Assembly (NCBI RefSeq): GCF_901827175.1
Contig: NZ_LR594662.1
Location: 1,736,001 to 1,800,000, forward strand
Direction of reading: 5' to 3'
Origin: Variovorax sp. RA8
GTDB lineage: Bacteria > Pseudomonadota > Gammaproteobacteria > Burkholderiales > Burkholderiaceae_C
Length of the DNA: 64,000 nucleotides
The position numbers were made by a program, and so were the translations under genes. The notes under the pieces were generated by a model. The model saw only the letters and a program-made list of their open reading frames with translations. It ran no database searches and was not told the origin of the DNA. Below are positions 35,296 through 45,966 of this stretch, piece by piece; positions within the stretch are counted from its first letter, which is position 1; each line of letters starts with the position of its first letter.

Positions 35296-35553
35296 ATGGC
35301 ACAGAAAAAAGGCGGCGGCTCTACGCGAAACGGGCGCGATTCCAAGCCCAAGATGCTCGGTGTGAAGGCCTTCGGCGGCGAGCTGATCAGCGCAGGCTCG
35401 ATCATCGTGCGCCAGCGTGGCACACAGTTCCACCCCGGCACCAACGTCGGCGTGGGCAAGGACCACACGCTGTTCGCCCTGGTGGACGGCCACGTGTCGT
35501 TCGGAACCAAGGGCGCGCTCAACAAGCACACGGTCAGCGTGACGCCGGCCTGA
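35296..35553 (+). CDS. rpmA: 50S ribosomal protein L27
   Basis: An 85-residue protein with [22 protein letters not shown], the typical L27 N-terminus that reaches the peptidyl transferase centre, and [24 protein letters not shown]. It has no cleavable N-terminal extension. Followed by a terminator, then obgE. Confidence 0.98.
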   Translation: MAQKKGGGSTRNGRDSKPKMLGVKAFGGELISAGSIIVRQRGTQFHPGTNVGVGKDHTLFALVDGHVSFGTKGALNKHTVSVTPA

Positions 35554-35574
35554 GCCCGTCACTTCGATCCGCTC

Positions 35575-35605
35575 GAAGCCCCGCTTTGTCGGGGCTTCTT
35601 CATTT
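35575..35605 (+). terminator. terminator between rpmA and obgE
   Basis: gaagccccg and cggggcttc form a 9-bp stem with loop ctttgt, followed by TTCATTT. It is probably partial, giving less ObgE than ribosomal protein. Confidence 0.8.
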
Positions 35606-35609
35606 GTAA

Positions 35610-36674
<1,065 letters not shown>

Positions 36675-36690
36675 CACAACTGCCCCGTCC

Positions 36691-37821
36691 ATGACTTCCT
36701 CGACCGTTCTGCGTGATGCCCGCCGCCTTGTGGTCAAGGTTGGGTCCAGCCTGGTCACGAACGAGGGCCGGGGCCTCGATGACCAGGCCATCGGCGAGTG
36801 GTGCCGCCAGCTCGCTGCCCTGGTGCGCGATGGCCGCGAGGTCGTGATGGTGTCCAGCGGAGCCATCGCCGAGGGCATGAAACGCCTGGGCTGGCGCACG
36901 CGCCCGCACGAGATCCACGAGCTGCAGGCCGCGGCGGCCGTAGGCCAGATGGGCCTGGCCCAGATCTACGAGACCAAGCTGCGCGAGAACGGCCTGGGCA
37001 GCGCCCAGGTGCTGCTCACCCACGCCGACCTCGCCGACCGCGAGCGTTACCTGAACGCCCGCTCCACGCTGGTGACCCTGCTCGCGCTCGGCGTGGTGCC
37101 GGTCATCAACGAGAACGACACGGTGGTCAACGACGAGATCAAGTTCGGCGACAACGACACGCTGGGTGCGCTGGTCGCCAACCTGGTAGAGGCCGATGCG
37201 CTGGTGATCCTCACCGACCAGAAGGGCCTCTACACCGCCGACCCGCGCAAGAACCCCGATGCGCGCTTCGTCCACGAGGCCGCTGCGGGCGATCCCGCGC
37301 TGGAGGCCATGGCCGGCGGGGCGGGCAGCAGCATTGGCCGCGGCGGCATGATCACCAAGATCCTGGCCGCCAAGCGCGCCGCAGGGTCGGGCGCTTCCAC
37401 CGTCATCGCCTGGGGGCGCGAGCCCGATGTCCTGCTGCGCCTGTCGCGCGGCGAGCCCATCGGCACCCTGCTGGTGGCGCAGACCGCCAAGCACCAGGCC
37501 CGCAAGCGCTGGATGGCAGATCACCTACAGCTGCGCGGCTCGGTCACCGTCGATGCGGGCGCCGCGGCCAAGGTGCGAGGCGAGGGCAAGAGCCTGCTGC
37601 CGATCGGTATGACCGGCGTCGAGGGCGAGTTCTCGCGCGGCGACGTGATCGCGGTGAGGGACGCTGCCGGCATCGAGCTGGCCCGCGGGCTTGCCAACTA
37701 CTCGAGCGCCGAGGCGCGGCTCTTGTGCCGCAAGCCTTCGGCCGAATTCGAACGCTTGCTGGGTTACGTGGCGGAATCAGAAATGGTGCACCGGGACAAC
37801 ATGGTCCTGATGCCCGGCTGA
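36691..37821 (+). CDS. proB: glutamate 5-kinase
   Basis: A 376-residue first enzyme of proline synthesis. The amino acid kinase domain (residues 1-260) has [26 protein letters not shown] and [25 protein letters not shown]; the C-terminal PUA domain (about 285-370) starts with [10 protein letters not shown]. It is convergent with the CNP1-like lipoprotein gene and separated by only four bases. Confidence 0.96.
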   Translation: MTSSTVLRDARRLVVKVGSSLVTNEGRGLDDQAIGEWCRQLAALVRDGREVVMVSSGAIAEGMKRLGWRTRPHEIHELQAAAAVGQMGLAQIYETKLRENGLGSAQVLLTHADLADRERYLNARSTLVTLLALGVVPVINENDTVVNDEIKFGDNDTLGALVANLVEADALVILTDQKGLYTADPRKNPDARFVHEAAAGDPALEAMAGGAGSSIGRGGMITKILAAKRAAGSGASTVIAWGREPDVLLRLSRGEPIGTLLVAQTAKHQARKRWMADHLQLRGSVTVDAGAAAKVRGEGKSLLPIGMTGVEGEFSRGDVIAVRDAAGIELARGLANYSSAEARLLCRKPSAEFERLLGYVAESEMVHRDNMVLMPG

Positions 37822-37825
37822 AGCC

Positions 37826-38383
37826 TCAACGGAGCTCGCGTAGCGGGTCCTTCATCTGCAGGACCATCTCCCGCACTGAGGCGCGCGGCGCGTGGCCGCG
37901 GCAAACGCCTTGCAGTGCCAGTTCCTTGGCATACCGCGAGTTGCGGTCGTCGATGCGCTTCCATTCCGGCGCCTTCACGAGTTGCCAGGCGCCCTGGCTG
38001 TAGCGGGCGTACTGCTTGACCTCTTCCGAGGCGCAGCGGATGCCTTCGTAGAAAGCGTTGGTGCCGCCGCCTCCCGTCTTGCTGGTGGCCACCACCACGT
38101 AGCGGACCACGCCGTCGTCCGTCACGCTCAGGGTGGCCGGGTCAACGCCGAACTTGAGCGACGAGTAGGGCGGCATCTCGATCTGGATCAGCCGGCTCTC
38201 GTTGAAGGCGGGGGGCGGCGGCACCTCGGCCTCTTTCCACTCGTCGGCCTGAGCGGTGATCTTGGGTGGCGGCGGCATGCCGGCCTGGGCCCAGTCAGGG
38301 TTGTCCGTGTCCCTGGCGATCGACCCGCAGGCGGCCAGCGCGCCCACGAGCGCGAGCACGAGAACGGGCCTAGCGCGGTGCAT
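37826..38383 (-). CDS. CNP1-like family lipoprotein
   Basis: A 185-residue protein with a lipobox LAAC at Cys19, then a proline-rich stretch ([24 protein letters not shown]) and a folded part with [32 protein letters not shown] and [22 protein letters not shown], as in the CNP1-like family of neisserial and burkholderial envelope proteins. Function is unknown. It overlaps the end of rppH by 14 bases on the same strand. Confidence 0.8.
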   Translation of the reverse strand: MHRARPVLVLALVGALAACGSIARDTDNPDWAQAGMPPPPKITAQADEWKEAEVPPPPAFNESRLIQIEMPPYSSLKFGVDPATLSVTDDGVVRYVVVATSKTGGGGTNAFYEGIRCASEEVKQYARYSQGAWQLVKAPEWKRIDDRNSRYAKELALQGVCRGHAPRASVREMVLQMKDPLRELR

Positions 38384-39029
38384 GAAGAGGGTCGTTGGTG
38401 GAGGACGGATCGGGCGCGGGGTGAGGAGCATTGGGATTGGGATCGAAGCTCGCCCCGGGGGGCAGCTCGAAGGTGGGTTCATGGCCTGGGCCGGGCGGAT
38501 GACGCTCGAATTCGCGAGCGCGCACGTTGCTGCGCAGGAATCGGTTGCGGAAGTCTTGTCGGGGCAGGTAGCGGGCCAGTTCGGTCAGCGCCATCTCGTA
38601 GACGCCGCGCTTGAATTCGACCACCACGTCCAGCGGGACCCAGTAGTCGTGCCAGCGCCAGGCATCGAATTCAGGGTGGTCGGTCGCGCGAAGGTTCAGG
38701 TCCCAGTCGTGGCCGATCAGCTGCAGCAGATACCAGATCTGCTTCTGGCCCTTGTAGTGCCCGCGCGCGTCACGGCGGATGAACCGGTCCGGCACCTCGT
38801 AGCGCAACCAGTCGCGGGTACGGGCCACGATGCGCACGTGCTCCGGCTGGAGTCCGACTTCTTCGTGCAGTTCCCGGAACATGGCTTGCTCGGGACTCTC
38901 GCCGCGATCGATGCCGCCTTGCGGGAACTGCCAGGAATGGGTCCGGATGCGCTTGCCCCAGAAAACCTGGTTCTTCTGGTTGAGCAGGATGATGCCGACG
39001 TTGGGCCTGAAGCCGTCGCGGTCGAGCAT
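38370..39029 (-). CDS. rppH: RNA pyrophosphohydrolase (Nudix)
   Basis: A 219-residue enzyme that removes pyrophosphate from mRNA 5' ends and starts decay. It opens [17 protein letters not shown], with the Nudix box [23 protein letters not shown] in residues about 38-60, and [15 protein letters not shown]. The C-terminal 45 residues form a proline-rich tail ([10 protein letters not shown]) longer than in Escherichia coli. It is divergent from proS. Confidence 0.95.
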   Translation of the reverse strand: MLDRDGFRPNVGIILLNQKNQVFWGKRIRTHSWQFPQGGIDRGESPEQAMFRELHEEVGLQPEHVRIVARTRDWLRYEVPDRFIRRDARGHYKGQKQIWYLLQLIGHDWDLNLRATDHPEFDAWRWHDYWVPLDVVVEFKRGVYEMALTELARYLPRQDFRNRFLRSNVRAREFERHPPGPGHEPTFELPPGASFDPNPNAPHPAPDPSSTNDPLHAPR

Positions 39030-39161
39030 AATCAAACCCCAATTTTTTTGAACTGAGTCGATTATGCATGCCGGGTCGCACTCGGCAAAGCGACCGGTTC
39101 CAGGGGCGCCGCCCGGTGCCTCATCCCCTGTGCCCTTACCTGGATTCCTTCCGCGCGACCG

Positions 39162-40907
39162 ATGAAAGCTTCCCGATTCTTTATCTCCACCCTCAAGGAA
39201 GCGCCGGCGGATGCCGAGGTCGCGAGCCACCGGCTGATGATGCGCGCCGGCATGATCAAGAAGCTGGGGACCGGCATCTATACATACATGCCCATGGGGC
39301 TGCGCGTGATCCGCAAGGTCGAGGCCATCGTGCGCGAGGAGATGAACCGCGCCGGCGCCGTCGAGCTCACCATGCCGGTGGTGCAGCCGGCCGAGCTGTG
39401 GGAGGAGAGCGGCCGCTTCCAGGCCTACGGCCCCGAGCTGCTGCGCATCAAGGACCGGCATGAGCGCGGTTTCGTCGTGCAGCCGACCAGTGAAGAAGTC
39501 GTTACCGACATCGCCCGCCAGGAGATCCGCAGCTACAAGCAACTGCCGAAGAACTTCTACCAGATCCAGACCAAGTTCCGCGACGAGCGCCGTCCGCGCT
39601 TCGGCCTGATGCGTGGACGCGAATTCGTCATGAAGGACGCCTACAGCTTCGACCGGGACCTCGAGAGCGCGAAGGCGAGCTACAAGGTCATGGCGGACGC
39701 CTACCGCCGGATCTTCGATCGCTTCGGCCTGCGCTACAGGGCGGTGGCGGCAGACAGCGGCGCCATCGGCGGCGATGTCAGCCAGGAGTTCCAGGTGATC
39801 GCCGCCACCGGCGAGGATGCGATCGTCTACTGCCCCGGCAGCGACTACGCGGCCAACATGGAAAAGGCCGAGGCGCTGGCGCCCGCCGGCCCGCGGCCCG
39901 CGGCCACCCAGCCGCTGGCGAAGACCCCGACCCCGGGCAGGGCCACCTGCGAGGAGGTGGCCGAGCTGCTGGGCGTGCCGCTCTCGACGACCGTCAAGTC
40001 CCTGGTGCTGGCCACCGACAAGCTCGACGCCGATGGCCGGGTCGAGGGCTCGCAGGTCTGGTTGCTGCTGGTGCGCGGCGACCACGAGATGAACGAGATC
40101 AAGGTGAGCAAGGTATCGGGCCTGGACCAGGGTTTCCGTTTCGCGACCAGCGCCGAGATCGACGAGCACTTCGGCTGCAAGCCCGGCTATCTCGGCCCGC
40201 TCGGCCTGAAGCGGCCTGTCAAGCTGGTCGCCGACCGCGAGGTGGCGGTGATGGGCGACTGGATCACCGGCGCCAACGAGGTCGACTTCCACATGACGGG
40301 CGTCAACTGGGGCCGGGACCTGCCCGAGCCCGACCTGGTGGCCGACATCCGCAACGTGGTCGCCGGCGACCTGTCGCCGGACGGCAAAGGCGTGCTGGCG
40401 ATCGAACGGGGCATCGAGATCGGCCATGTGTTCGTGCTCGGCAGCAAGTACAGCAAGCCGATGAACGCCACCTTCCTGGACGAGGCCGGCAAGCCGCAAT
40501 TCCTTGAGATGGGCTGCTACGGCATTGGCGTCACGCGCTTGCCGGCGGCCGCGATCGAGCAGAACAACGACGAGCGCGGCATCATCTGGCCCGACGCCAT
40601 CGCGCCCTTCACCGTGGTGCTTTGCCCGATCGGCATGGACCGCAGCGCCGAGGTCAAGCAGGCCGCCGAGGCTCTGTACGAGGAACTGCTCGCGGCCGGC
40701 GTGGACGTGCTGCTCGACGACCGCGGCGAACGCCCTGGCGCCATGTTCGCCGACTGGGAGCTGATCGGCGTGCCGCACCGTGTCGTGATCTCCGACCGCG
40801 GCATCAAGGAAGGCCAGTACGAATACCAGCACCGCCGCGACACCGCCGCCACCAAGGTGCCTTCGTCGGGCGTGGCGGAGTTCGTGAAAGGCAAACTGGC
40901 GGCATGA
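39162..40907 (+). CDS. proS: prolyl-tRNA synthetase (bacterial type with editing insert)
   Basis: A 581-residue class II synthetase: motif 1 region [14 protein letters not shown], motif 2 [25 protein letters not shown], an inserted editing domain in the middle (about 225-410; [19 protein letters not shown]), motif 3 [17 protein letters not shown], and a C-terminal anticodon-binding domain. The ATG at 39162 has no strong ribosome site. Its stop codon lies in the first bases of a 57-bp repeat. Confidence 0.97.
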   Translation: MKASRFFISTLKEAPADAEVASHRLMMRAGMIKKLGTGIYTYMPMGLRVIRKVEAIVREEMNRAGAVELTMPVVQPAELWEESGRFQAYGPELLRIKDRHERGFVVQPTSEEVVTDIARQEIRSYKQLPKNFYQIQTKFRDERRPRFGLMRGREFVMKDAYSFDRDLESAKASYKVMADAYRRIFDRFGLRYRAVAADSGAIGGDVSQEFQVIAATGEDAIVYCPGSDYAANMEKAEALAPAGPRPAATQPLAKTPTPGRATCEEVAELLGVPLSTTVKSLVLATDKLDADGRVEGSQVWLLLVRGDHEMNEIKVSKVSGLDQGFRFATSAEIDEHFGCKPGYLGPLGLKRPVKLVADREVAVMGDWITGANEVDFHMTGVNWGRDLPEPDLVADIRNVVAGDLSPDGKGVLAIERGIEIGHVFVLGSKYSKPMNATFLDEAGKPQFLEMGCYGIGVTRLPAAAIEQNNDERGIIWPDAIAPFTVVLCPIGMDRSAEVKQAAEALYEELLAAGVDVLLDDRGERPGAMFADWELIGVPHRVVISDRGIKEGQYEYQHRRDTAATKVPSSGVAEFVKGKLAA

Positions 40908-40960
40908 GCCGTACGGCCGCTTCGAAGGCTCATGGCGCCGCAGCCCGCAGGGCGGAGGCT
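40904..40960 (+). repeat. 57-bp dispersed repeat, copy 1
   Basis: It starts atgagccgtacggccgc, holds an atgagcc/ggctcat inverted pair, and ends gcccgcagggcggaggct. It differs from 42958-43014 at five bases. It carries the proS stop at one end and the GGCGGAGG ribosome site of the next gene at the other. Confidence 0.8.
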
Positions 40961-40965
40961 ATCCG

Positions 40966-41604
40966 GTGAGCCTGTCCCGGCGTTCGTGCCTGCTGGCCGG
41001 CGCTGCCGCAGGGGCCCTGCCGTTGTGGCCCGGCGTGGCCCACGCGGGCGCGCAGATCGAAGAGCCGCTGATCGACTCGGTACGCAATGCCTTGAGCGCC
41101 TCCATCCGGAGCAGCGCCCCCCCGAAGCCGGAGTTCAGCGGCACCGCTTCGCGGTTGGCCTACCTGCGCTGGCTGGGCGAGATGAGCGAGCGCCTGAAGA
41201 AGAAGATACCGGGGCACCAGGAGCGCATCGAGTTCCTCCAGACCGTGTGGTACGAGAGCAAGCGCGCGGGGCTCGAGGTCAGCCTGGTCCTCGGTCTTAT
41301 TCAGGTCGAAAGCAATTTCCGGAAGTTCGCCGTGTCGAGCGCGGGTGCTCGCGGTCTCATGCAGGTCATGCCCTTCTGGACGCGTGTGATCGGCAACGGT
41401 GATTCCTCGACCCTCTTTCGCATGCAGACCAACCTGCGCTTCGGGTGCGTGATCCTGCGCCACTACCTCGACCGCGAGGCAGGCGACCTGTTCATGACAT
41501 TGGGGCGCTACAACGGCAGCCGCGGCAAGGCTCCCTACCCGAACGCGGTGTTCTCCAACCAGCGGCTCTGGGTCTTCAACGACCGGCGCGACGACCGCGG
41601 CTAG
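40966..41604 (+). CDS. lytic transglycosylase, SLT domain
   Basis: A 212-residue periplasmic peptidoglycan lyase. The signal peptide SRRSCLLAGAAAGALPLWPGVAHAG ends near residue 28. The SLT domain (about 95-200) has LIQVESNF with the catalytic Glu, AGARGLMQVMPFW and a YNGSRGKAPYPNAV end. GTG start; the GGCGGAGG eight bases upstream belongs to the 57-bp repeat. It is convergent with the CNNM gene. Confidence 0.88.
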   Translation: MSLSRRSCLLAGAAAGALPLWPGVAHAGAQIEEPLIDSVRNALSASIRSSAPPKPEFSGTASRLAYLRWLGEMSERLKKKIPGHQERIEFLQTVWYESKRAGLEVSLVLGLIQVESNFRKFAVSSAGARGLMQVMPFWTRVIGNGDSSTLFRMQTNLRFGCVILRHYLDREAGDLFMTLGRYNGSRGKAPYPNAVFSNQRLWVFNDRRDDRG

Positions 41605-41613
41605 CGGCGGTGG

Positions 41614-42927
41614 CTAGGCTGCCGGCGTGGCGGCCACCGCGCCGCCGCGCGTGACCATCACCTGGTCGATGCGGTGGCTGTCCACGTCCATCACCTCGAA
41701 GGTAAAGCCGCCCCAGGTCACGCTGTCGGTCCGCTTGGGCACGCGGCGCAACATCACCATCAGGAAGCCGGCGAGGGTCTCGTACTCGTCGGCGTGCGGC
41801 AGCTCGTCGATGTCGAGCGCGCGCTGCACGTCCTGGATCGGTGTCACGCCGTCGATCAGCCACGAGTTCTCGTCGCGCCGGACGATCTGCTGCTCCTCGT
41901 CCTGCACGCCGACCAGGTCGCCCATCACGGTGCTCATCACGTCGTTGAGCGTGATCACCCCCACCACGAGCGCGTACTCGTTAACGATGATCGCGAAGTC
42001 CTCGTGTGCCTGCTGGAACTGCTCCAGCACCTCGGTCAGCGAGAGCCGGTCGGGGATGATCAGCGCCTTGTGCAGCGGCAGGCCCTGGCCGAAGGCCAGG
42101 GGCTGGCCGCTGAGCACGCGCTGGAACATGTCCTTGGCGTCCACGTAGCCCAGCACATGGTCGATGTCGCCCTCGCACACGGGGTAGGCCGAATAGGGCT
42201 CGGCCACGATGCGCGCGCGCAGCACCGCCTCGGGATCGTCTTTCTGGAACCAGGCGATGCGGTCGCGCGAGGTCATCACGCTGCTGACCAGGCGAGTGTC
42301 GAGCTCGAACACGTTGGCGATCACCTGCTGCTCGCGCACGGCCAGGATGCCGGCGCGGGCGCCGGCCTCGGTCATGGCCAGGATGTCGGCCGAGGTGATC
42401 TTGTCGTCGCGCTGCATGGGCATGCCCAGGAGCTTGAAGAGCAGGTCGGTGCACTGGGTGAACAGCCAGACCAGCGGCTTCAGCACGGTGATCAGCAACT
42501 GCATAGGCCCGACCATGCGCATTGCCAGCCGCTCGGGATCGTTCATGCCCAGGCGCTTGGGAAAGAGATCGGCGAAGACGAGGAACACCGAGATGATGGT
42601 GACGAAGGAGGCCAGGAAGGCAGCGGTCTGCGCCGTCTCGACCGTGAACCAGAGCGCGAAGAGCTGCGCGAAGTAGGGGCTGAGCGAACCCTCGCCGACC
42701 ACGCCGCCGAGGATGGCGACCGCATTGAGCCCGATCTGGACCACGGTGAAGTAATGGCCCGGCTGCTCCTGGATGCGCAGCACGCGCTCGGCACGCGCGT
42801 CGCCCTCGTCGGCCATCTGCCGTAGCCGCAGGCGGCGCGAGGCGGCCAGCGAGATCTCCGCCAGGGAGAAGAAGGCGCTGGTCGCGATCAGGATGGCGAT
42901 GATGAGAAGGCTTTGGGTCAGCGTCAT
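41614..42927 (-). CDS. hemolysin C/CorC-type CNNM family transporter protein
   Basis: A 437-residue inner membrane protein. It has a DUF21/CNNM domain with four membrane segments (about 5-190; LLIIAILIATSAFFSLAEISLAASRR), a CBS pair (about 205-330; SVMTSRDRIAWF, PVCEGDIDHVLGYV) and a CorC_HlyC C-terminal domain (about 345-435; SWLIDGVTPIQDVQRALDIDELP). Family members export magnesium or cobalt. The ATG at 42927 is preferred over 42951 and 42987 as it fits the family start. The upstream repeat copy lies at 42958. Confidence 0.9.
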   Translation of the reverse strand: MTLTQSLLIIAILIATSAFFSLAEISLAASRRLRLRQMADEGDARAERVLRIQEQPGHYFTVVQIGLNAVAILGGVVGEGSLSPYFAQLFALWFTVETAQTAAFLASFVTIISVFLVFADLFPKRLGMNDPERLAMRMVGPMQLLITVLKPLVWLFTQCTDLLFKLLGMPMQRDDKITSADILAMTEAGARAGILAVREQQVIANVFELDTRLVSSVMTSRDRIAWFQKDDPEAVLRARIVAEPYSAYPVCEGDIDHVLGYVDAKDMFQRVLSGQPLAFGQGLPLHKALIIPDRLSLTEVLEQFQQAHEDFAIIVNEYALVVGVITLNDVMSTVMGDLVGVQDEEQQIVRRDENSWLIDGVTPIQDVQRALDIDELPHADEYETLAGFLMVMLRRVPKRTDSVTWGGFTFEVMDVDSHRIDQVMVTRGGAVAATPAA

Positions 42928-42957
42928 GGGTCGGTCGCGGAAGACCGACATGGTGCC

Positions 42958-43014
42958 ATGAGCCGCACGGCCGCTCCGAAGGCTCATAGCACCGCAGCCC
43001 GCAGGGCGGAGGTT
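42958..43014 (+). repeat. 57-bp dispersed repeat, copy 2
   Basis: Same orientation as 40904-40960, five differences in 57. The two direct copies flank the transglycosylase and CNNM genes. It lies upstream of the minus-strand CNNM start. Confidence 0.8.
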
Positions 43015-43057
43015 GCCTTATAGAGCAGCCTCCGGCGCCGCCGCCGCGCTGCCTGCG

Positions 43058-44065
43058 CTACTGCACGAAGCCGATCCGGCTGCGCCCCGGGCCGGCGCGC
43101 GGCAGGTCCTCGACGCGCACCTCGTCGCGCCCGGCCAGCCGGGCATTGCCGAAGCCCGTCATCAGCGCACGCCGCATCTCACGCGGCGCCAGCGTGGCGA
43201 GGTGGTCGAGCACGTCGTCCTGCGGCTCCTCGGCCAGCAGGCGGCCCCAGTCGTGCGCGTTGCGGATCGACGCATAGAGCTGGCGCGCGATCTGCCGGGC
43301 CGCCTCGGGCGATGGCGCATCGATCTCGAACACGTTCATGCGATTGAGGATCGGCTCGGGAATGCCGCGGACGTCGTTCGCGGTCGTGACCCAGATCACC
43401 TGGCTGGCGTCGATCGGCACCTCGGCGAACTCGTCGACGAAGGCGTGGGCGGTGTCGTGCTCCAGCAGGCCGTAGAGCGCGCCCAGCGGGTCGTACTGCA
43501 CATCGGCGCCGGCCTTGTCGATCTCGTCGATCACCATCACCGGGTTAGCGTACTGGCCGTCGACCAGGGCCTCGAACACCTTGCCGGGCTTGGCGCCCTT
43601 CCACTGCGACGAGGCGCCCGAGAGCAGCCAGCCGGCGGTCATCGAGCTCATCGGCACCAGCGACATCCCGGTGCCCAGCAGCTCGGCCAGGCGCTTGGCG
43701 AAATGGGTCTTGCCGATGCCGGGCGGGCCCAGCAGCAGCATGGGCGTTACCTCGAGCCCGTCGCGGCTGTCCTGCGCCAGTGCGACATGGCGCCGCACGT
43801 CGTCCAGCACATCCGTGAAGTTGGGTAGCTCGGCGTAGAGCGCGGCCATCTCGGGGACGCCGCTGGGCTTGACCTGGAAGCGCTCGGGGCCGCGTTCGAG
43901 CATGCGTTCGTAGGTAGTCCGCAGGTGCTCGTGGTCGCGGTGGGGCAGCTTCGCGAGCTTGCGCTCGACATCGTGCGTGCGGAACACACTGCGCAGATGC
44001 GCCACCGGCAACTGAAATGACGAGACAGACGCTGGGGCCAGCTCGCGGGATGGGCGGGAATCCAT
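43058..44065 (-). CDS. Lon-type AAA ATPase without protease domain
   Basis: A 335-residue protein with GPPGIGKTH (Walker A), VMVIDEIDK (Walker B), SQVIWVTTANDVRGIPEPILNRM (sensor 1 and arginine finger zone), as in the ATPase module of Lon. Neither the Lon substrate-binding domain nor the Ser-Lys protease domain is present. GGAGG precedes the start. It may act as a stand-alone remodeller; substrate unknown. Confidence 0.8.
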   Translation of the reverse strand: MDSRPSRELAPASVSSFQLPVAHLRSVFRTHDVERKLAKLPHRDHEHLRTTYERMLERGPERFQVKPSGVPEMAALYAELPNFTDVLDDVRRHVALAQDSRDGLEVTPMLLLGPPGIGKTHFAKRLAELLGTGMSLVPMSSMTAGWLLSGASSQWKGAKPGKVFEALVDGQYANPVMVIDEIDKAGADVQYDPLGALYGLLEHDTAHAFVDEFAEVPIDASQVIWVTTANDVRGIPEPILNRMNVFEIDAPSPEAARQIARQLYASIRNAHDWGRLLAEEPQDDVLDHLATLAPREMRRALMTGFGNARLAGRDEVRVEDLPRAGPGRSRIGFVQ

Positions 44066-44162
44066 TTTCAGACCTCCGTTCGATCACACTTTGACACAGC
44101 ATAAGCCGTGCCCGGTGTCGGCGGTTGTCCAGGTTTTCTCGCTTCGAGGGCTTTTAAGCGGG

Positions 44163-44654
44163 TCAGACGCCGCCCTGGGGATGCGTCGGGTCGACCCAGA
44201 GCACCGATTCAGGCTTCTCGACCGGCTCGATGTCGAGGTTGATGGCCACGGCCTCGCCGTCGCTGCGGCATAGCACGCACTCGAGCGGTTCGGTCGGGCT
44301 TGCGTTGATTTCCTGGTGCGGCACGTAGGGCGGCACGTAGATGAAGTCGCCCGGGCCAGCCTCAGCGGTGAACTCCAGATGTTCGCCCCAGCGCATCCGG
44401 GCACGCCCCCGAACCACGTAGATCACGGATTCCAGATGCCCGTGGTGATGGGCGCCGGTCTTCGCATCGGGGTGGATGGTCACCGTACCGGCCCAGAGCT
44501 TCTGGGCGCCGACGCGCGCGAAATTGATCGCTGCGGCGCGGTTCATGCCGGGCGTCTGCGCAGTGTTGGCATCGAGCTGGCTGCCGGGAATCACCCGCAC
44601 GCCGTCGTGTTTCCAGGCGGCGTTGTGATCATGATCGGAATGTTCGTGGTTCAC
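44163..44654 (-). CDS. cupin domain protein
   Basis: A 163-residue protein. A His/Asp-rich N-terminus (NHEHSDHDH) precedes one cupin barrel with motif 1 GAHHHGHLESVIYVVRGRARM and motif 2 GDFIYVPPYVPHQE, which supply the metal-binding His and Glu residues. GTG start. The reaction is unknown; the His-rich head may help load metal. Confidence 0.82.
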   Translation of the reverse strand: MNHEHSDHDHNAAWKHDGVRVIPGSQLDANTAQTPGMNRAAAINFARVGAQKLWAGTVTIHPDAKTGAHHHGHLESVIYVVRGRARMRWGEHLEFTAEAGPGDFIYVPPYVPHQEINASPTEPLECVLCRSDGEAVAINLDIEPVEKPESVLWVDPTHPQGGV

Positions 44655-44675
44655 GATGCGCCTTCATAGCCGGCG

Positions 44676-44755
44676 AAGCCGGGGCCGCTGGTGTTGCCCC
44701 CGGTAGGGGGTGGGCGCCCGACACGAAGTGCGGGCAACCTGGGGGCGAGCAACAT
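44676..44755. repeat. GC-rich intergenic repeat-like sequence before grxD end
   Basis: The 100-base gap holds gttgcccccggtagggggtg and gcgggcaacctgggggcgag, with ccccc/ggggg and gttgcccc/gggcaac inverted pairs. It looks like a dispersed intergenic repeat of this bacterial group; no second copy is in the window, so that part is inference. Confidence 0.35.
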
Positions 44756-45082
44756 CTACGCCGGGCTGCCGTTGAGCATCTGCTGCAGCTCCCCGGATTC
44801 GTACATTTCCATCAGGATGTCCGAGCCGCCGACGAATTCGCCCTTGACGTAGAGCTGCGGGATGGTCGGCCAGTTGCTGTATTCCTTGATGCCCTGGCGG
44901 ATGCCTTCGTCCTCGAGTACGTTGACGGTCTTGAGCGCGCGGGTGTCGACGCCCACTGCCTTGAGGATCTGTATCGCGCGGCCCGAGAAGCCGCACATGG
45001 GGAAACTGGCGTTGCCCTTCATGAAGAGCACGAGATCGTTGGTCTTGACGAGATCGTCGATGCGCTGCTGGACGTCGGACAT
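44756..45082 (-). CDS. grxD: monothiol glutaredoxin (Grx4 type)
   Basis: A 108-residue protein with the CGFS active site at residues 30-33 ([13 protein letters not shown]), [20 protein letters not shown] (TVP-like glutathione site) and an EL C-terminal helix. CGFS glutaredoxins carry Fe-S clusters and help in cluster transfer. ATG 45082 with GAGAGG upstream. Last gene of hemA-prfA-prmC-grxD. Confidence 0.95.
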   Translation of the reverse strand: MSDVQQRIDDLVKTNDLVLFMKGNASFPMCGFSGRAIQILKAVGVDTRALKTVNVLEDEGIRQGIKEYSNWPTIPQLYVKGEFVGGSDILMEMYESGELQQMLNGSPA

Positions 45083-45111
45083 GGGCCTCTCCAAAAAATG
45101 AGTTGGGCGGA

Positions 45112-45966
45112 TTATTTCACCGTGCGCCAGATCCCGCCCGAGCAGCGCGCGATGCCTGCCAGGTCGTCGCGGCTTTGCACCTCGGCGAAGCCGCGGCGCG
45201 CGAGCAGGGCGCGCACGGACGCTGCCTGGTCGTAGCCATGCTCGAGCAGCAGCCAGCCGCCCTCGCGCAGATGCGCAGGCGCGGCCTCGACGATGCGGCG
45301 GATGTCGTCCAGCCCGTCGGCGCCCGACACCAGTGCCCCCAAGGGCTCGTGGCGCAGGGCGGTGAGGTGCGGGTCCTCGGCGGCGACGTAGGGCGGGTTG
45401 GAAACAACCAGGTCCAGATCCATCTCCGCGCCTTCGAGCCAGTCGGCCTCGACGAAGCGGACCGCCAGCCCGAGGCGCTGCGCGTTAACACGGGCCACCG
45501 CCAGGGCATCGGCGCTGCGATCGACCGCCGTAACCTTGGCATCAGGCCTGGCGTGCTGGATCGCCAGCGCAATCGCGCCGCTGCCGGTGCCCAAGTCGAG
45601 CACCACGGGCGAGGTGCGGCCTTGCAGGCATTGCAGCGCCCACTCGACCAGTGTCTCGGTGTCGGGCCGCGGCACCAGCACGCGCGCATCGACCTGCAGG
45701 CCGAGCCCGTGGAACTCCTTTTCGCCCACCAGGTAGGCCACCGGCTCGCCGGCCACCCGACGCGCGCACAGCGAGGCGAAGGCCGGCCAGACGGCATCGG
45801 CCAGGATGTCGGTGTCGTGCGCCAGCAGCCAGGCGCGGTCACCCGAGTGCCGGCCCAGCACGTGCAGCAGCAACAGCTGGGCGTCGAGCCGCTCCACGCC
45901 CAGCGCGGCGGCCGCGGCCAGCATCTGCGCCGCGGTCGATGGCGACTGGCTCTCCGCGGGCGTCAT
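45112..45966 (-). CDS. prmC: release factor glutamine methyltransferase
   Basis: A 284-residue SAM-dependent enzyme that methylates the Gln of the GGQ loop in release factors. The N-terminal helical domain is followed by [15 protein letters not shown] (SAM site) and VVSNPPYVA (catalytic NPPY). Its ATG overlaps the prfA stop as ATGA, so enzyme and substrate are translationally coupled. Confidence 0.96.
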   Translation of the reverse strand: MTPAESQSPSTAAQMLAAAAALGVERLDAQLLLLHVLGRHSGDRAWLLAHDTDILADAVWPAFASLCARRVAGEPVAYLVGEKEFHGLGLQVDARVLVPRPDTETLVEWALQCLQGRTSPVVLDLGTGSGAIALAIQHARPDAKVTAVDRSADALAVARVNAQRLGLAVRFVEADWLEGAEMDLDLVVSNPPYVAAEDPHLTALRHEPLGALVSGADGLDDIRRIVEAAPAHLREGGWLLLEHGYDQAASVRALLARRGFAEVQSRDDLAGIARCSGGIWRTVK

